Position numbers and translations under genes: made by a program
Assembly: GCA_946402905.1 (NCBI GenBank)
Contig: CAMIYC010000028.1
Coordinates: 1 to 42,958, forward strand
Direction: 5' to 3'
DNA length: 42,958 nt
Source: an uncultured Prevotellaceae bacterium
Lineage (GTDB): Bacteria; Bacteroidota; Bacteroidia; Bacteroidales; Bacteroidaceae
The notes under the pieces: generated by a model
Databases searched by the model: none
The model's input: the letters and a program-made list of their open reading frames with translations, nothing else
What the model was told of the DNA's origin: nothing
Part shown: positions 24,121 through 33,255 of the stretch, piece after piece
Numbering within the stretch: position 1 is the stretch's first letter
Layout: each line of letters opens with the position of its first letter

Positions 24121-25785
24121 ATGCGACATTTGATATTGCTCTGTATGGCGGCACTGGCTGCCACCGCTCATGCTCAGGTCAACCTCGACTCGCTATACCG
24201 GTGTCTCGACCATGAGATAGTTGCTTTTCCACGGTATGTGGCCGTGCACGACCAGAAGGTGGCTTCGCTGACCCATGAACTGGCCGAGGCCAAGGACGAC
24301 TCCCTGCGATACCGACTCTCCTATCAGCTCTACGACCTCTACCGCGCCTTTGTCAACGACTCGGCCATCTATTACCTGAGGCAATGTATCCGTATCGCCG
24401 AGCAGACCGGAAACCGTGCGCAAGTGGGTGAGTGCCGCTCGCTGCTCGCCCTGCGATGCTCCAACACGGGTATGTACGACGAGGCGCTGGAGATCTTGCA
24501 GCAGGTGGAGCCCGGCCAGCTGGACCGCCAGGCTCTGGGCGTGTATTACGAGGCTTGCAATCATGTATACAACGAACTAGCCTATTACACCCATCTGGAG
24601 GACATGCGGCAGACCTATCAGGAGAAAGCAGGGCAGTATGAAGCGTTGCTGCTGGCTACGATACCCGAAAACTCCAACACTGCCTTCCTGCGGCGGGAGA
24701 TGATCGACCTCGGGGCGGGAAGGCTCCAGCAGTCGATGGCCACCAACACGAAGTGGCTGCAGACCGTCGAGCGGGGAAGCCATCCCTATGCCTTGGTGGC
24801 GCTCTACCGCTATCTGGAATATAAGGCGCAGAACGACTCAACGCAGATGATGTACTGGCTGGTTGAATCGGCGCTCTCCGACGTGCGCAACGCCGTGATG
24901 GACCAGGGATCGCTCTGGGAACTGGCCAACCAACTGATGCTTCAGGGCGACGTCGACCGTGCCTACCGCTATATCAGCTTCACCAGCGAGTGTACCAACC
25001 GCTACGGCTCACGCCAGCGCAACTGGCAGATCTCGCCGTTGCTCTCCGACATCGCCAACCGCTATAAGGTGCGCAGCGAGCAGAACCGCCACCGGCTGGC
25101 CATGACCCTGGCGGCCATCAGTGTGCTGGCACTGCTCTTGTTGGCCACGCTGTTTTATGTCAACCGACAGCGCAAGCGTCTGGCAAAGGCGCAGGAGATA
25201 CAGCAGCACACCAACGACATGCTCGCCAGTGCCAATGCGCAGTTGTCGGAGAAAAACCAGGCCCTCTCGGATGTCAACCGGCAGTTGAATGCGCTCAACG
25301 CGCAGTTGTCGGAGTCCAACCGTGTGAAGGAGGAATATGTGGGGCGCTTCATGAGGCTCTGCTCCATCTATATCGACAAGATGGACAAATTCCGCAAGCG
25401 GGTCAACAAGATGATCAAGAACCACGAGTATGAGGAGCTTTATACCGCCACGCGCGGTCAGGAGTCGAAAGACCAGCAGCTGGAGGAACTCTATGAGAGC
25501 TTTGATGCGGCGTTCCTCCACCTCTTCCCCAATTTTGTCGAAGAGGTGAATGCCTTGCTCAAGCCCGAAGAGAGAATGCAGCTGCAGAAAGACCAGCGCA
25601 TGAACACGGCCCTCAGGATACTGGCCCTGATACGCCTGGGCATCGACGACAGTTCGAAGATAGCCGAGTTCCTCAATTATAGCGTCAACACCATCTACAA
25701 TTACCGTGCACGCCTGAAAAACGGAGCCTTCTCCGACCGGGAGAATTTTGAGCGGCGCATCAAGAAGATAGGAATGCCGAAATAG
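24121..25785 (+). CDS. DUF6377-type membrane regulator (TPR, TM, coiled coil, HTH-like)
   Basis: A 554-residue protein from the ATG at 24121, which gives a signal peptide (MRHLILLCMAALAATAHAQ) and a 14-bp gap from the acyltransferase. An in-frame upstream ATG at 24028 lies inside that gene and lacks a signal. The periplasmic part (20-320) is helical with TPR-like repeats, then a TM helix (about 325-347, LAAISVLALLLLATLFYVN), a coiled coil (350-405) and the conserved DUF6377 domain (about 405-554). This ends in KIAEFLNYSVNTIYNYRARLKN, a LuxR-like helix-turn-helix. It probably senses a periplasmic signal and binds DNA from the membrane. Its target is unknown; the acyltransferase is the obvious candidate. 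Confidence 0.87.
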   Translation: MRHLILLCMAALAATAHAQVNLDSLYRCLDHEIVAFPRYVAVHDQKVASLTHELAEAKDDSLRYRLSYQLYDLYRAFVNDSAIYYLRQCIRIAEQTGNRAQVGECRSLLALRCSNTGMYDEALEILQQVEPGQLDRQALGVYYEACNHVYNELAYYTHLEDMRQTYQEKAGQYEALLLATIPENSNTAFLRREMIDLGAGRLQQSMATNTKWLQTVERGSHPYALVALYRYLEYKAQNDSTQMMYWLVESALSDVRNAVMDQGSLWELANQLMLQGDVDRAYRYISFTSECTNRYGSRQRNWQISPLLSDIANRYKVRSEQNRHRLAMTLAAISVLALLLLATLFYVNRQRKRLAKAQEIQQHTNDMLASANAQLSEKNQALSDVNRQLNALNAQLSESNRVKEEYVGRFMRLCSIYIDKMDKFRKRVNKMIKNHEYEELYTATRGQESKDQQLEELYESFDAAFLHLFPNFVEEVNALLKPEERMQLQKDQRMNTALRILALIRLGIDDSSKIAEFLNYSVNTIYNYRARLKNGAFSDRENFERRIKKIGMPK

Positions 25786-25814
25786 GTGGTTCTCCGAGAT
25801 ACGCTGCCCCATTC

Positions 25815-25893
25815 CGCATGTTTTCTGCTAATCATAATACATAACGCGGCACGCCGCGTCCCTACACCTTTAGACAGAGGACCTCTTGGTAAA
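25815..25893 (-). repeat. Right arm of a 79-bp inverted repeat
   Basis: Reverse-complement partner of 22928-23006, four mismatches in 79 positions, no gap. Starts 29 bp after the stop of the DUF6377 gene. Contains the inverted REP-like core. Confidence 0.85.
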
Positions 25894-25924
25894 GGGCTGC
25901 GACCCCTTTTTTCCCCCTTTTCCG

Positions 25925-26231
25925 CTCGTTTCGCTCGTGCGGATTTTCCGCTCGTGCGGATTTGCAATCCTCCGCTCGTGCGGATTTGCAATCCGCACGC
26001 ATTGAATATCAGCATTTGTAATGCGATGATCGGATTAAAACTTGTAGTGCGCCCCCTTTTTGCTAAACGCAGTGTTTTATTTATTTTAATCCCATTAGCC
26101 GTTGAAATAGGACGCCAAAAATAACCTAGCATGAGTGGGCGTGGAAAAATAAAAGCCGCAGACTAAAAAATCAGGTTGTGGGGCAAAACCTGATCACCTC
26201 ACAACCTGATGACTAAAAACCTGATAACCCC
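25925..26231. repeat. Repeat-rich intergenic region
   Basis: No gene seen. It holds tandem CGCTCGTGCGG units (about 25931-25992). A 59-bp dispersed repeat (25973-26031) is found again at 35222-35280 with one mismatch. It includes the palindrome GCGGATTTGCAATCCGC. An AACCTGAT(C/A)ACCT minisatellite (about 26184-26230) lies at the ends of the two convergent genes. Confidence 0.75.
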
Positions 26232-27995
26232 TTACTTCACCACTTGCTTTTTGCCATTGATGATGTAGAGGCCCGGGCGCAAGGTGTCGCCCTCTACGCG
26301 ACGGCCTTGAAGGTCGAAGACTTGCTGCTTGCCATCATCGCCAGTGACGGTCGTGATGCCTTCAGTGCCGGTGAAATCCTGATAATATAAGGTAGCAGCG
26401 TTGGCCACCTCATTCTTCGTCGCGTCATTTCTGTCGTAGTCGTAGATCATGGCGATGACCTGCAAGTTCTCGCGCACGTAGTCGGCCCGGAGGTCGAGGG
26501 CACACTCGTAGGTGTAGTCGTCGCCGTTCCACTCGATCACCTCGCCCCAGTCGCTGTTCACCTTGCGCACCACATGCTGGTGGATGAACTCTGGCGTGGC
26601 ACCTGCCTGGCTGCGCTGGTTGATGTTGTTTTCTGCCAGGTATACGGTGATGCGGGCAGGATTGGCACATACATCTGCCTTGGAACGACTGCCGTTGACG
26701 CTGATTTTCACCTTGCCGGACTCTTCGTCTACCTCGGCATTGATGTTGAGTGACACGAAGGCAGGGCGGGCCAGACGCGTGTCGACGATCGACTCCAGCT
26801 GTGACAGCGAACCCGGGTTGAACACCGGTGTGGAGCCGCCCTTGCTGGTCCAGCGGTCGGCCATCAGTGCCGGGGCGTAGGTGGAGCCACCGGCATTGTA
26901 GTACCACAGATAAGTCGAGGCACACGGCACGGTGAGCCAGTCGGTGTAATAGCCGGCGTGGTGGCAGAGTGCTGTCACGGTGTTTTTGTATTTCTCTTTG
27001 TCGAGCAACTCATGGATATAGGATGCCACACGCGGACAGTTGACACACTGCTCGGTGGTGAATTCCTCGATGAGCACCATGCGCGTGTAGTCGTGCTGCA
27101 CGATCTCGAAGACGTCGCTGGCCACATTGTCGGCCATGTTGAGGTCGTCGCCCTCGTTGAGCTTGGTGATTGTCACCGTGACTTTGCCGCTGCCCGTAGC
27201 CTGGATGGCAGGAGAGATCTCAAAGACAAACGACTTGCTCTCCTGATAGGCGAGGGTACTGTCGATATGAGCCGTATAGACCTCGTCGATACCGTCGACA
27301 CGGGCCTCCACGTCAAATCCGCTGACTGTCTGCACTCCCAGGTTCATCACCTCGCCGGTGAGGGTCATCTTACCCTTGTCGAGAATATAATACTCCGGGG
27401 CGTCGATGGAAGAAAGGCGCAGGTTGAGTTTGGGCAGGTTGTCGCCGTAGACCAGGCCTTCGACGCAGAGCAGTCCCTCGTCGGAGCGGTCGGCCCACTC
27501 GCCGTCGGCATGCTTGACGAAAAGAGCGTTGGGAGTAGGCGTGAGAAAGACGGACAATCCCTGGTTGACAGAAGTCTGGTGGTAGGAGTAGCCGATGTAG
27601 AGGCCAGTGGTGTTGGAGCCGTCTAAAGCCAGTGGCGAGTCGAGTGGTATCTCGTTCCAGCCTTTTTTGACATCGGCCTTGGGGATGCCACCCTCGGCGA
27701 GGTTGGCACCGTCGAGTGACTCGCGCACCCACACGCACATGGTGTCGATGCCGATCTTCTGTGCCAGTCCGGCTCGGACGGCGCCGATCTCATTGCCGGC
27801 GTTGACATTGATGTCGCTGGCGGGCAACCAGATAGCTCCGCTCACCCACACGTCTTTCTCCTGAGAGCAAAACTCCTTGTGGGTGGTGGTGGACACCTCG
27901 CCGTTGCAGTAGCCGATGTTGAGGCCGGAAACCTGGGCATTGCCCACTGTGGATACAGCGAGCAATGCCAGGATGGAAAATATGAATTTTCTCAT
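26232..27995 (-). CDS. Omp28-like secreted protein, thioredoxin-like fold, T9SS-type tail
   Basis: A 587-residue exported protein (signal peptide 1-20). The N-terminal half is beta-rich and includes a CARDB-like module (about 195-300, KMTLTGEVMNLGVQTVSGFDVEARVDG). The middle has RMVLIEEFTTEQCVNCPR, the CxxC form of a thioredoxin-like fold seen in Omp28-related outer-membrane proteins. The C-terminus (QQVFDLQGRRVEGDTLRPGLYIINGKKQVVK) is a textbook type A T9SS sorting domain. It starts 7 bp after the stop of the upstream cleaved-adhesin gene. Function unknown; the CxxC may be redox-active or structural. The T9SS operon lies about 8 kb away. Confidence 0.85.
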   Translation of the reverse strand: MRKFIFSILALLAVSTVGNAQVSGLNIGYCNGEVSTTTHKEFCSQEKDVWVSGAIWLPASDINVNAGNEIGAVRAGLAQKIGIDTMCVWVRESLDGANLAEGGIPKADVKKGWNEIPLDSPLALDGSNTTGLYIGYSYHQTSVNQGLSVFLTPTPNALFVKHADGEWADRSDEGLLCVEGLVYGDNLPKLNLRLSSIDAPEYYILDKGKMTLTGEVMNLGVQTVSGFDVEARVDGIDEVYTAHIDSTLAYQESKSFVFEISPAIQATGSGKVTVTITKLNEGDDLNMADNVASDVFEIVQHDYTRMVLIEEFTTEQCVNCPRVASYIHELLDKEKYKNTVTALCHHAGYYTDWLTVPCASTYLWYYNAGGSTYAPALMADRWTSKGGSTPVFNPGSLSQLESIVDTRLARPAFVSLNINAEVDEESGKVKISVNGSRSKADVCANPARITVYLAENNINQRSQAGATPEFIHQHVVRKVNSDWGEVIEWNGDDYTYECALDLRADYVRENLQVIAMIYDYDRNDATKNEVANAATLYYQDFTGTEGITTVTGDDGKQQVFDLQGRRVEGDTLRPGLYIINGKKQVVK

Positions 27996-28002
27996 ATTTC
28001 AG

Positions 28003-31000
28003 TTATTTGATGATGACTTTCTGGGTCTTTACAGTGCCGTCTTTCTGAGTGGTGCGGATGATGTTGACACCCTTTGCAGGAGCGCTGAGGCGCATGCCGT
28101 CGATGTTGTAGTACTCTTCAGCCACGACGTTGCGGCTGTGGGAGACGGTGCTGATACCCAGTTCGTTGAACTTGTCATTGGTGTAAATGAATACGTCGTC
28201 GAGACGGAGCACATATTGGCCCTCGCAGTCGTGATGGCGGAACACCAGGTAGATGGTCTTGCCGGCATACGGGTCGAGGTCGACAATGTGGTTCTTCCAG
28301 CCACCCACCTTGATATGGTCCTCTCCATAGTCTGCGGGCTCATCGATGGTCTCCTCGATGACAGGCTGGTAGTTGGTGAGGATGTTGTCTACACTGCCGT
28401 CGGCCACGCCGGTGAGGTCTTCTACAATGTAGAAGCTGTAGTGCTCGGCATAGCGGTCGGGATGGAAGGCACTGATGTAATAGCTCAGCTTGCCGCCGTC
28501 GGCGGGTATCTCAAAGGCGGGTGAGAAAGTCCAGTTGTCGGGCTTGTAGGCACCGTCGTAGGCACTGGCAGAGGCGGAGCCAAGGCACTCATGGCCGCTC
28601 AGCACATACTCCGGACGGTCGCCCCAGAGGTTCCAGCCCAGTTTCCAAGTGTCGCCGTCTCTGTCGTTGTCGAGTACCATCCAGCCATAGGCATCGTCCT
28701 CGATGTCACCCGGATAGATGATGCCTTTCTGGCCTTTGGCCACACCCTGTACGGGCACTTTCACCTCGCCGCCGGTGGTGTAGATGATCACGTTGCCAGT
28801 ATAGGTCTTGTCCTCGTCGGTCACTTCTGCGGGATAGAACCACAGTTCAACATTCATGGTGTTGTTGAATTGTACCTGGTTGTTCCAGCCTTCGGGCACG
28901 ACACCATAGAAGGGGTCTCCGTCGATCTCTGCCTTGATGGAGTCGATGCTCAGGGTGGCGCTGCCGGTGTTCTTCAGTTGTACCGAGGCGGTGGTATAGC
29001 GCTGCGGGCCGACGTAGGTGGGCTCAAACTCCACGGTGCCTTCTGTCAGCAGTTGCACGTTGTGCTCGGCAAAGTCTTCCACATGCAGGCGGATGTTCTT
29101 CACCTCGAAGCGGTTTTTGCCGTAGGTGACAGAGTCGCCGTTCTGCACGAACTGGAAGTAGACGTGGTTGCCAAACCATGTCTGTGTCGGCGGGATGAAG
29201 GTGAGGAATTGTGCGTAGTATCCGTCGCTATATGCCTTGAAGGCGTCGGAGCTGGCGTCGGCGTCCTGTCCGAAGAGACTCACCCATCCTGAGCTGTTGT
29301 TGCACTGATAGTCGATTTGTGCACGGTCGTCATACCAGTAATCCATCTGGTTTTCAGATATTGGCTTTCCCCAGGTGTGGCCTTCCCATGTCAGGTAGCC
29401 GATCTTGCCCTCAGGGATATTGAGCGTGATATTGAGGGATGAGGTGGTGGGCACCAGGTCGCCGTCGTCGCAGTTGGCGTTGTAGGCCACGCCGTTCTCG
29501 ATGATAAACGGAGCCTCCGGTGTGGTGGTGATGTCCATATACTCCAGGCCCTCGGTCACGATCTGGCTGAAGTCGGGCATGTCGTAGACCTTGGCGTTGG
29601 CCTTGATGGTGTAGGTGCCGGCAGAGGTCTCCACGGTGATGTCGGCGGTCTTCACACCGGAAGTGGTGGATGCGAAGGTCACGGGGATGGTGAGGTTCTT
29701 CAGTGACGGAGCCGGCTGCACGTCGCTGATGTCGGCCTTGAACTCGTCGTTGTCGCTGGTGATGTTGACCAGGGTCAGCGGGTTGGCACCGCGGTTCTGG
29801 ATCTCGATGTTCTGGGTGCCGCTCACGCTGTAGCCGTCTTCTACGATGAAGTTGCCGAAACTGATGTTCTCAGTTTTCACTTCGGCGGCGTCGGCGGGCA
29901 GGTCCTCCAGTTCGAGGCTCAGGCCGGTGAGGTAAATACCGTTGCTCTCGATGCCTGAATAATACATAGACTGATGCTGGAAGCGGACGAAATGCTCGCC
30001 CGGAGACATCTCAATCACACCGCTGAAGTCGCCTTCTGTGCTGGTGGCCAAGGCTGCGGCGTCGCTGTCGACGAAATAGCCTGCGAGCACATAGTAGGAG
30101 TAGCGGTAGGTCGGGTCGTTCTTGTAATAGCCGTCATAGCTGAATTTGCCCAGTTTGCCTTCTGGCACGGTGAAGCGTACCCACAGGTCGGAAATGGCAG
30201 CCTGCCCCTTCGTGCCGGAGATGGCAGCTGGCACACCCTCGTACTCTCCCATCTCGAAGGGATAGTCGACGGAGGTATTGAAAGTGAACTCGCCTTTCTT
30301 GACGATGGCGGAGTAGTCGGGGAGCGGATCGATGACACCGGTGAGGCTGATCAGCAGGCTGCCGTCTTCTGTGCCGTTGTCGTAGTTGACGATGGCGTTG
30401 GCCTCAATCTCCTCTGCGGGTTCAGGACCCGACATTTCGAAAGTGACATAGGCCGTCGACAGGCCTGGGATGGTGCCGGCGGAGGTGCTGCGGATATAGC
30501 CTTCGGGGTCGCTCTCTACCTCTACGGCGTAGTCGACCTCACCCTTGCCGATGTTGATGATGGCGATGGAGTCTTTCACGGCGTCGACATTGGGGAAGGA
30601 ACTGCCCAGGTCGAGGTTCTCGTTGAAGCAGATGATCTCGCCAGCCTCTTTGGGCAGGCAGATCACCATCCTGCGGTAGGATTTGTAGAGACCATACGAC
30701 TGGCCGCCGCTGGGCATGTATTCAGAGATACCCACCACCTGGTCGGTGGTCAGTTTCTCAAAGTCTCCCTCAACGTGAAACACCAGTTGGTCGTCGGGTA
30801 TCAGCGTGCCGGTCTCAGACATCTGTCCGCAAGCCAGCAGGCCGGTGTAGTAGTTGTAGATGATACCGGCCACGGTGCCCTCTTCGAAGACGGTAGAGGT
30901 GGGTATGGTCACGGTCTGGGTGGCCTCGTCGTAGGTGCCGCTGAAGTCGTAATCCAGACTGGGTGAGTAGTCGGCGGGGTTGAAAAGGTCGAAGAAGTTC

Positions 31001-31344
31001 TTGAATGTCACCTTGTTGCCTTCACGGGCAATGCCGATGTTGTAGGTGAGGATGTCGCCACCGTTGGGCACGAAAGTATAGCTGCGGCGTGTGCTCTGTG
31101 CGGCCACATAATACTCCACGGTGTCTACATCGCCCTCGGCGCGCACCACCTTGCGGGGCTTGGCAGCCTGGCGTACTGCCTGGCGGGCACTCTCGGGTAC
31201 CATCTTCTCCAGCTTTTGCTGGTCTTCTTTGCTGATGTGACTGAATGGGAAGTCAGTCGACACCGGTCGCTCGTCCGCTGCCTTTTGGGCATTGGCCATC
31301 GTGACTGCGAACACGACCCATACTAAGCATAGAAATTTTTTCAT
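28003..31344 (-). CDS. Large secreted adhesin-like protein with cleaved-adhesin domain and T9SS-type tail
   Basis: An 1113-residue exported protein (signal peptide 1-19, VTMANAQ). The middle has repeated Ig-like modules of the choice-of-anchor or ASPM-like sort (GTQNIEIQNRGANPLTLVNITS..., TASVQLKNTGSATLSIDSIKA). Around residues 890-1060 lies a cleaved-adhesin/MAM-like module (GWMVLDNDRDGDTWKLG, SASASAYDG, DNWTFSPAFEIP, GKTIYLVFRHHDC, LRLDDVFIYT) known from gingipain-type proteins. The end (EEYYNIDGMRLSAPAKGVNIIRTTQKDGTVKTQKVIIK) fits a T9SS sorting domain. It lies between the M6 protease (79-bp gap) and the Omp28-like gene. Role inferred: surface binding or protein-protein contact. Confidence 0.85.
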   Translation of the reverse strand: MKKFLCLVWVVFAVTMANAQKAADERPVSTDFPFSHISKEDQQKLEKMVPESARQAVRQAAKPRKVVRAEGDVDTVEYYVAAQSTRRSYTFVPNGGDILTYNIGIAREGNKVTFKNFFDLFNPADYSPSLDYDFSGTYDEATQTVTIPTSTVFEEGTVAGIIYNYYTGLLACGQMSETGTLIPDDQLVFHVEGDFEKLTTDQVVGISEYMPSGGQSYGLYKSYRRMVICLPKEAGEIICFNENLDLGSSFPNVDAVKDSIAIINIGKGEVDYAVEVESDPEGYIRSTSAGTIPGLSTAYVTFEMSGPEPAEEIEANAIVNYDNGTEDGSLLISLTGVIDPLPDYSAIVKKGEFTFNTSVDYPFEMGEYEGVPAAISGTKGQAAISDLWVRFTVPEGKLGKFSYDGYYKNDPTYRYSYYVLAGYFVDSDAAALATSTEGDFSGVIEMSPGEHFVRFQHQSMYYSGIESNGIYLTGLSLELEDLPADAAEVKTENISFGNFIVEDGYSVSGTQNIEIQNRGANPLTLVNITSDNDEFKADISDVQPAPSLKNLTIPVTFASTTSGVKTADITVETSAGTYTIKANAKVYDMPDFSQIVTEGLEYMDITTTPEAPFIIENGVAYNANCDDGDLVPTTSSLNITLNIPEGKIGYLTWEGHTWGKPISENQMDYWYDDRAQIDYQCNNSSGWVSLFGQDADASSDAFKAYSDGYYAQFLTFIPPTQTWFGNHVYFQFVQNGDSVTYGKNRFEVKNIRLHVEDFAEHNVQLLTEGTVEFEPTYVGPQRYTTASVQLKNTGSATLSIDSIKAEIDGDPFYGVVPEGWNNQVQFNNTMNVELWFYPAEVTDEDKTYTGNVIIYTTGGEVKVPVQGVAKGQKGIIYPGDIEDDAYGWMVLDNDRDGDTWKLGWNLWGDRPEYVLSGHECLGSASASAYDGAYKPDNWTFSPAFEIPADGGKLSYYISAFHPDRYAEHYSFYIVEDLTGVADGSVDNILTNYQPVIEETIDEPADYGEDHIKVGGWKNHIVDLDPYAGKTIYLVFRHHDCEGQYVLRLDDVFIYTNDKFNELGISTVSHSRNVVAEEYYNIDGMRLSAPAKGVNIIRTTQKDGTVKTQKVIIK

Positions 31345-31423
31345 AAGCTTGGTTTTTAAGTTAATAAATATAAAGTTGATGAATAATTATCGCTATTCAC
31401 ATTTCGCTATTTACATTTCGCTA

Positions 31424-33094
31424 TTATCTCCCGATGTATTTGGGATTCCCTCCCCTTTGGGGAGGGTTAGGGAGGGGTATCGAGTTAGGGTGGGGTATCA
31501 CCCACACTTTTCTTTCGCCCATGTGGTAAATCTCCTTTCTTGCACCGTCTGTGACGGGTGAGCTCCATTCTGTGATACCCGTCTCGCTGCCGGAGCCGCT
31601 GAAGTGGAAGCTCATGGTCTGGTCGGCGTTGCGCGTGATGCGGGTGATGGGCTTGCCCATCAGTTTCTTGCCCGCCATATTGGGGGTATAGAGTGCGGCG
31701 GGAGGAAACGACCGGTCGGTCAGGGAGTCGCGCTTGCTGTAGGGATACGGGTCGCGCTGCAGGGAGAAGTCTGTGGTCAGGTCGTCGTTGTCGGCATGGA
31801 AGATGGTCATGCGCTGGTGGTCGTTCTGGAAACTGCCGCCCGTCTGCACCACGTTTACGCCGTTGGCCTCCCATATCTTCTTGTCGAAGTCGACGTGCAG
31901 TATCAGCAGGCCACGTCCGGGCAGTGCCTCGTCCCAGCCGGTCTGCTGGCGGTTTTCGAGCATGTAATATTCGTCGGGATTGCCATCGTTGTAGATGATG
32001 TAAGCCTCGCCGTCTTCCGACAGCGGGCGCATACCGTCTATCTGCACTTCGCCGTCTTTCAGCTCGATGGGGTCGAGCCATCCGAGTACCATCCGCTCGT
32101 AGCTGGTGTAGCCGGCGGGGGTGAAGCCGTTGCCGTTGTAGTTGCCATAGCCCATCACGTCCCATCGGCCCATGCCGAAATTGCCTGCCGACCCCATGGC
32201 GGCGTCGTAGTGCTCAGGGAATCCGAAACAGTGTGAAAATTCGTGGCACATCACGCCGATGCCCGAGATCATGGTGGCGGTGAACATCTCGCTGCTGCAT
32301 GCGTATTGGTCGATGATGCAGTCGCCTATCTGGAGTGTCTTGCCATAGTCGCTCTGTGAGAGGGAGTGCTTGTGGGGCCAGATGGTGTGGGTGTCGGTGC
32401 TGTTGTGCTGGCCCTCTCCGGCGAAGAGTACAAACACCTGCTCCACCTCGCCGTCGCCGTCCCAGTCATACTGGCTCCAGTCTGCCTCTTCTCCTGCCAG
32501 CTGGCAAGCCTCGGCAATCATCTCGCCGGCGTGCAGGTTGCGCGAGGAGCCGTCGGCGGCATCCTCGCCATAGTATTTGTAGCTGTGGGAGAGTTGTACG
32601 GGGCCCACCACGTCGAAGGAGAAGTCAAACTTGCCCCGGCTCTGGCTGAGGAAATAGTCGCGCACGCTGCCCTTGAATCCCATCTCGTTGGTGAAACCTT
32701 CCGTGTTGGCCACATGGGTGTAGAGGTCGAGGTCGTGGCCCTCCTTGAAATGGCGGTCGTCGAAATCGGCCAGAATGATGATGCCCCTGTATTTCCCCTC
32801 GTAGTGCTTGAAGTCGCCCAGGGCAGGAGTGCGACGCAGGGTGGCTGGAGTCATCTGCTGCGACAGTGCCGCCTCGCGGTCGATCTCGCGAAGACGCTGT
32901 TGAGGGGTGAGTCTGAAGCACCGTCCGTCGTCAGACAGCCAGAAGCTGTGGTGCTCGTCGCCCAGGAGCCGCACACGCAGGCTGTCGCCCGACTCGGTGA
33001 TGAAATACGCATAAAGACGCCCTGTTGCCGGGACGGCATCAGTGTGAAGAGCTGTTGCCATGATGACAACCAACGTCCACAAAAGTCTTCTCAT
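31424..33094 (-). CDS. M6-family secreted zinc metalloprotease with altered C-terminus
   Basis: A 556-residue exported protease from the ATG at 33094, which gives the signal peptide MRRLLWTLVVIMATALHTDA; an upstream in-frame ATG at 33229 lacks a signal. Zinc motif H284-E-F-S-H288 with H295 (CHEFSHCFGFPEH) defines the M6 immune-inhibitor-A-like family. The catalytic domain runs from about 90 to 430, with FDDRHFKEGHDLDLYTHVAN and the WDGDGEVEQVFVLFAGEGQ stretch. The tail begins like a T9SS sorting domain (RKEIYHMGERKV) and then reads through a palindromic dispersed repeat (PNSIPLPNPPQRGG...), so the usual end is lost. It is probably the first gene of a cluster with the next two minus-strand genes. 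Confidence 0.88.
   Translation of the reverse strand: MRRLLWTLVVIMATALHTDAVPATGRLYAYFITESGDSLRVRLLGDEHHSFWLSDDGRCFRLTPQQRLREIDREAALSQQMTPATLRRTPALGDFKHYEGKYRGIIILADFDDRHFKEGHDLDLYTHVANTEGFTNEMGFKGSVRDYFLSQSRGKFDFSFDVVGPVQLSHSYKYYGEDAADGSSRNLHAGEMIAEACQLAGEEADWSQYDWDGDGEVEQVFVLFAGEGQHNSTDTHTIWPHKHSLSQSDYGKTLQIGDCIIDQYACSSEMFTATMISGIGVMCHEFSHCFGFPEHYDAAMGSAGNFGMGRWDVMGYGNYNGNGFTPAGYTSYERMVLGWLDPIELKDGEVQIDGMRPLSEDGEAYIIYNDGNPDEYYMLENRQQTGWDEALPGRGLLILHVDFDKKIWEANGVNVVQTGGSFQNDHQRMTIFHADNDDLTTDFSLQRDPYPYSKRDSLTDRSFPPAALYTPNMAGKKLMGKPITRITRNADQTMSFHFSGSGSETGITEWSSPVTDGARKEIYHMGERKVWVIPHPNSIPLPNPPQRGGNPKYIGR
31437..31500. repeat. CCCTCCCC-type palindromic dispersed repeat inside the protease 3' end
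   Basis: TCCCTCCCCTTTGGGGAGGG and neighbouring GAGTTAGGGTGGGG sequence have the form of a dispersed Bacteroidota repeat. It codes for the last 20 or so residues of the M6 protease and supplies its stop region. Confidence 0.6.
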
Positions 33095-33203
33095 CTTTGT
33101 CGAATTAATTTGGTCGTAATAGGTTATTTCCGGAAAAAATAAGTAATTTTGTGCATCCTTTCCCATGGCATCATGGAGAAATGGTATGCAAAAATACTCT
33201 TTT

Positions 33204-33237
33204 TTTGAACGAATCCGCCATATTTTCATTAATTTTG
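33204..33237 (+). promoter_or_regulatory. Promoter of the TPR-AraC regulator
   Basis: TTTTTTG ending at 33207, 22 bp, then TAATTTTG at 33230-33237. The ATG at 33256 is only about 18 bp further on. A minus-strand TATTTTTG (33196-33189) next to it may serve the divergent M6 gene. Confidence 0.55.
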
Positions 33238-33255
33238 CGGCTAAAGTAACAAATA

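Noticed and set aside
25925..26031. CRISPR-like array in the region of CGCTCGTGCGG repeats
   Set aside because: The repeats are palindromic, of unequal spacing and directly adjacent, with no spacers of uniform length and no cas genes.
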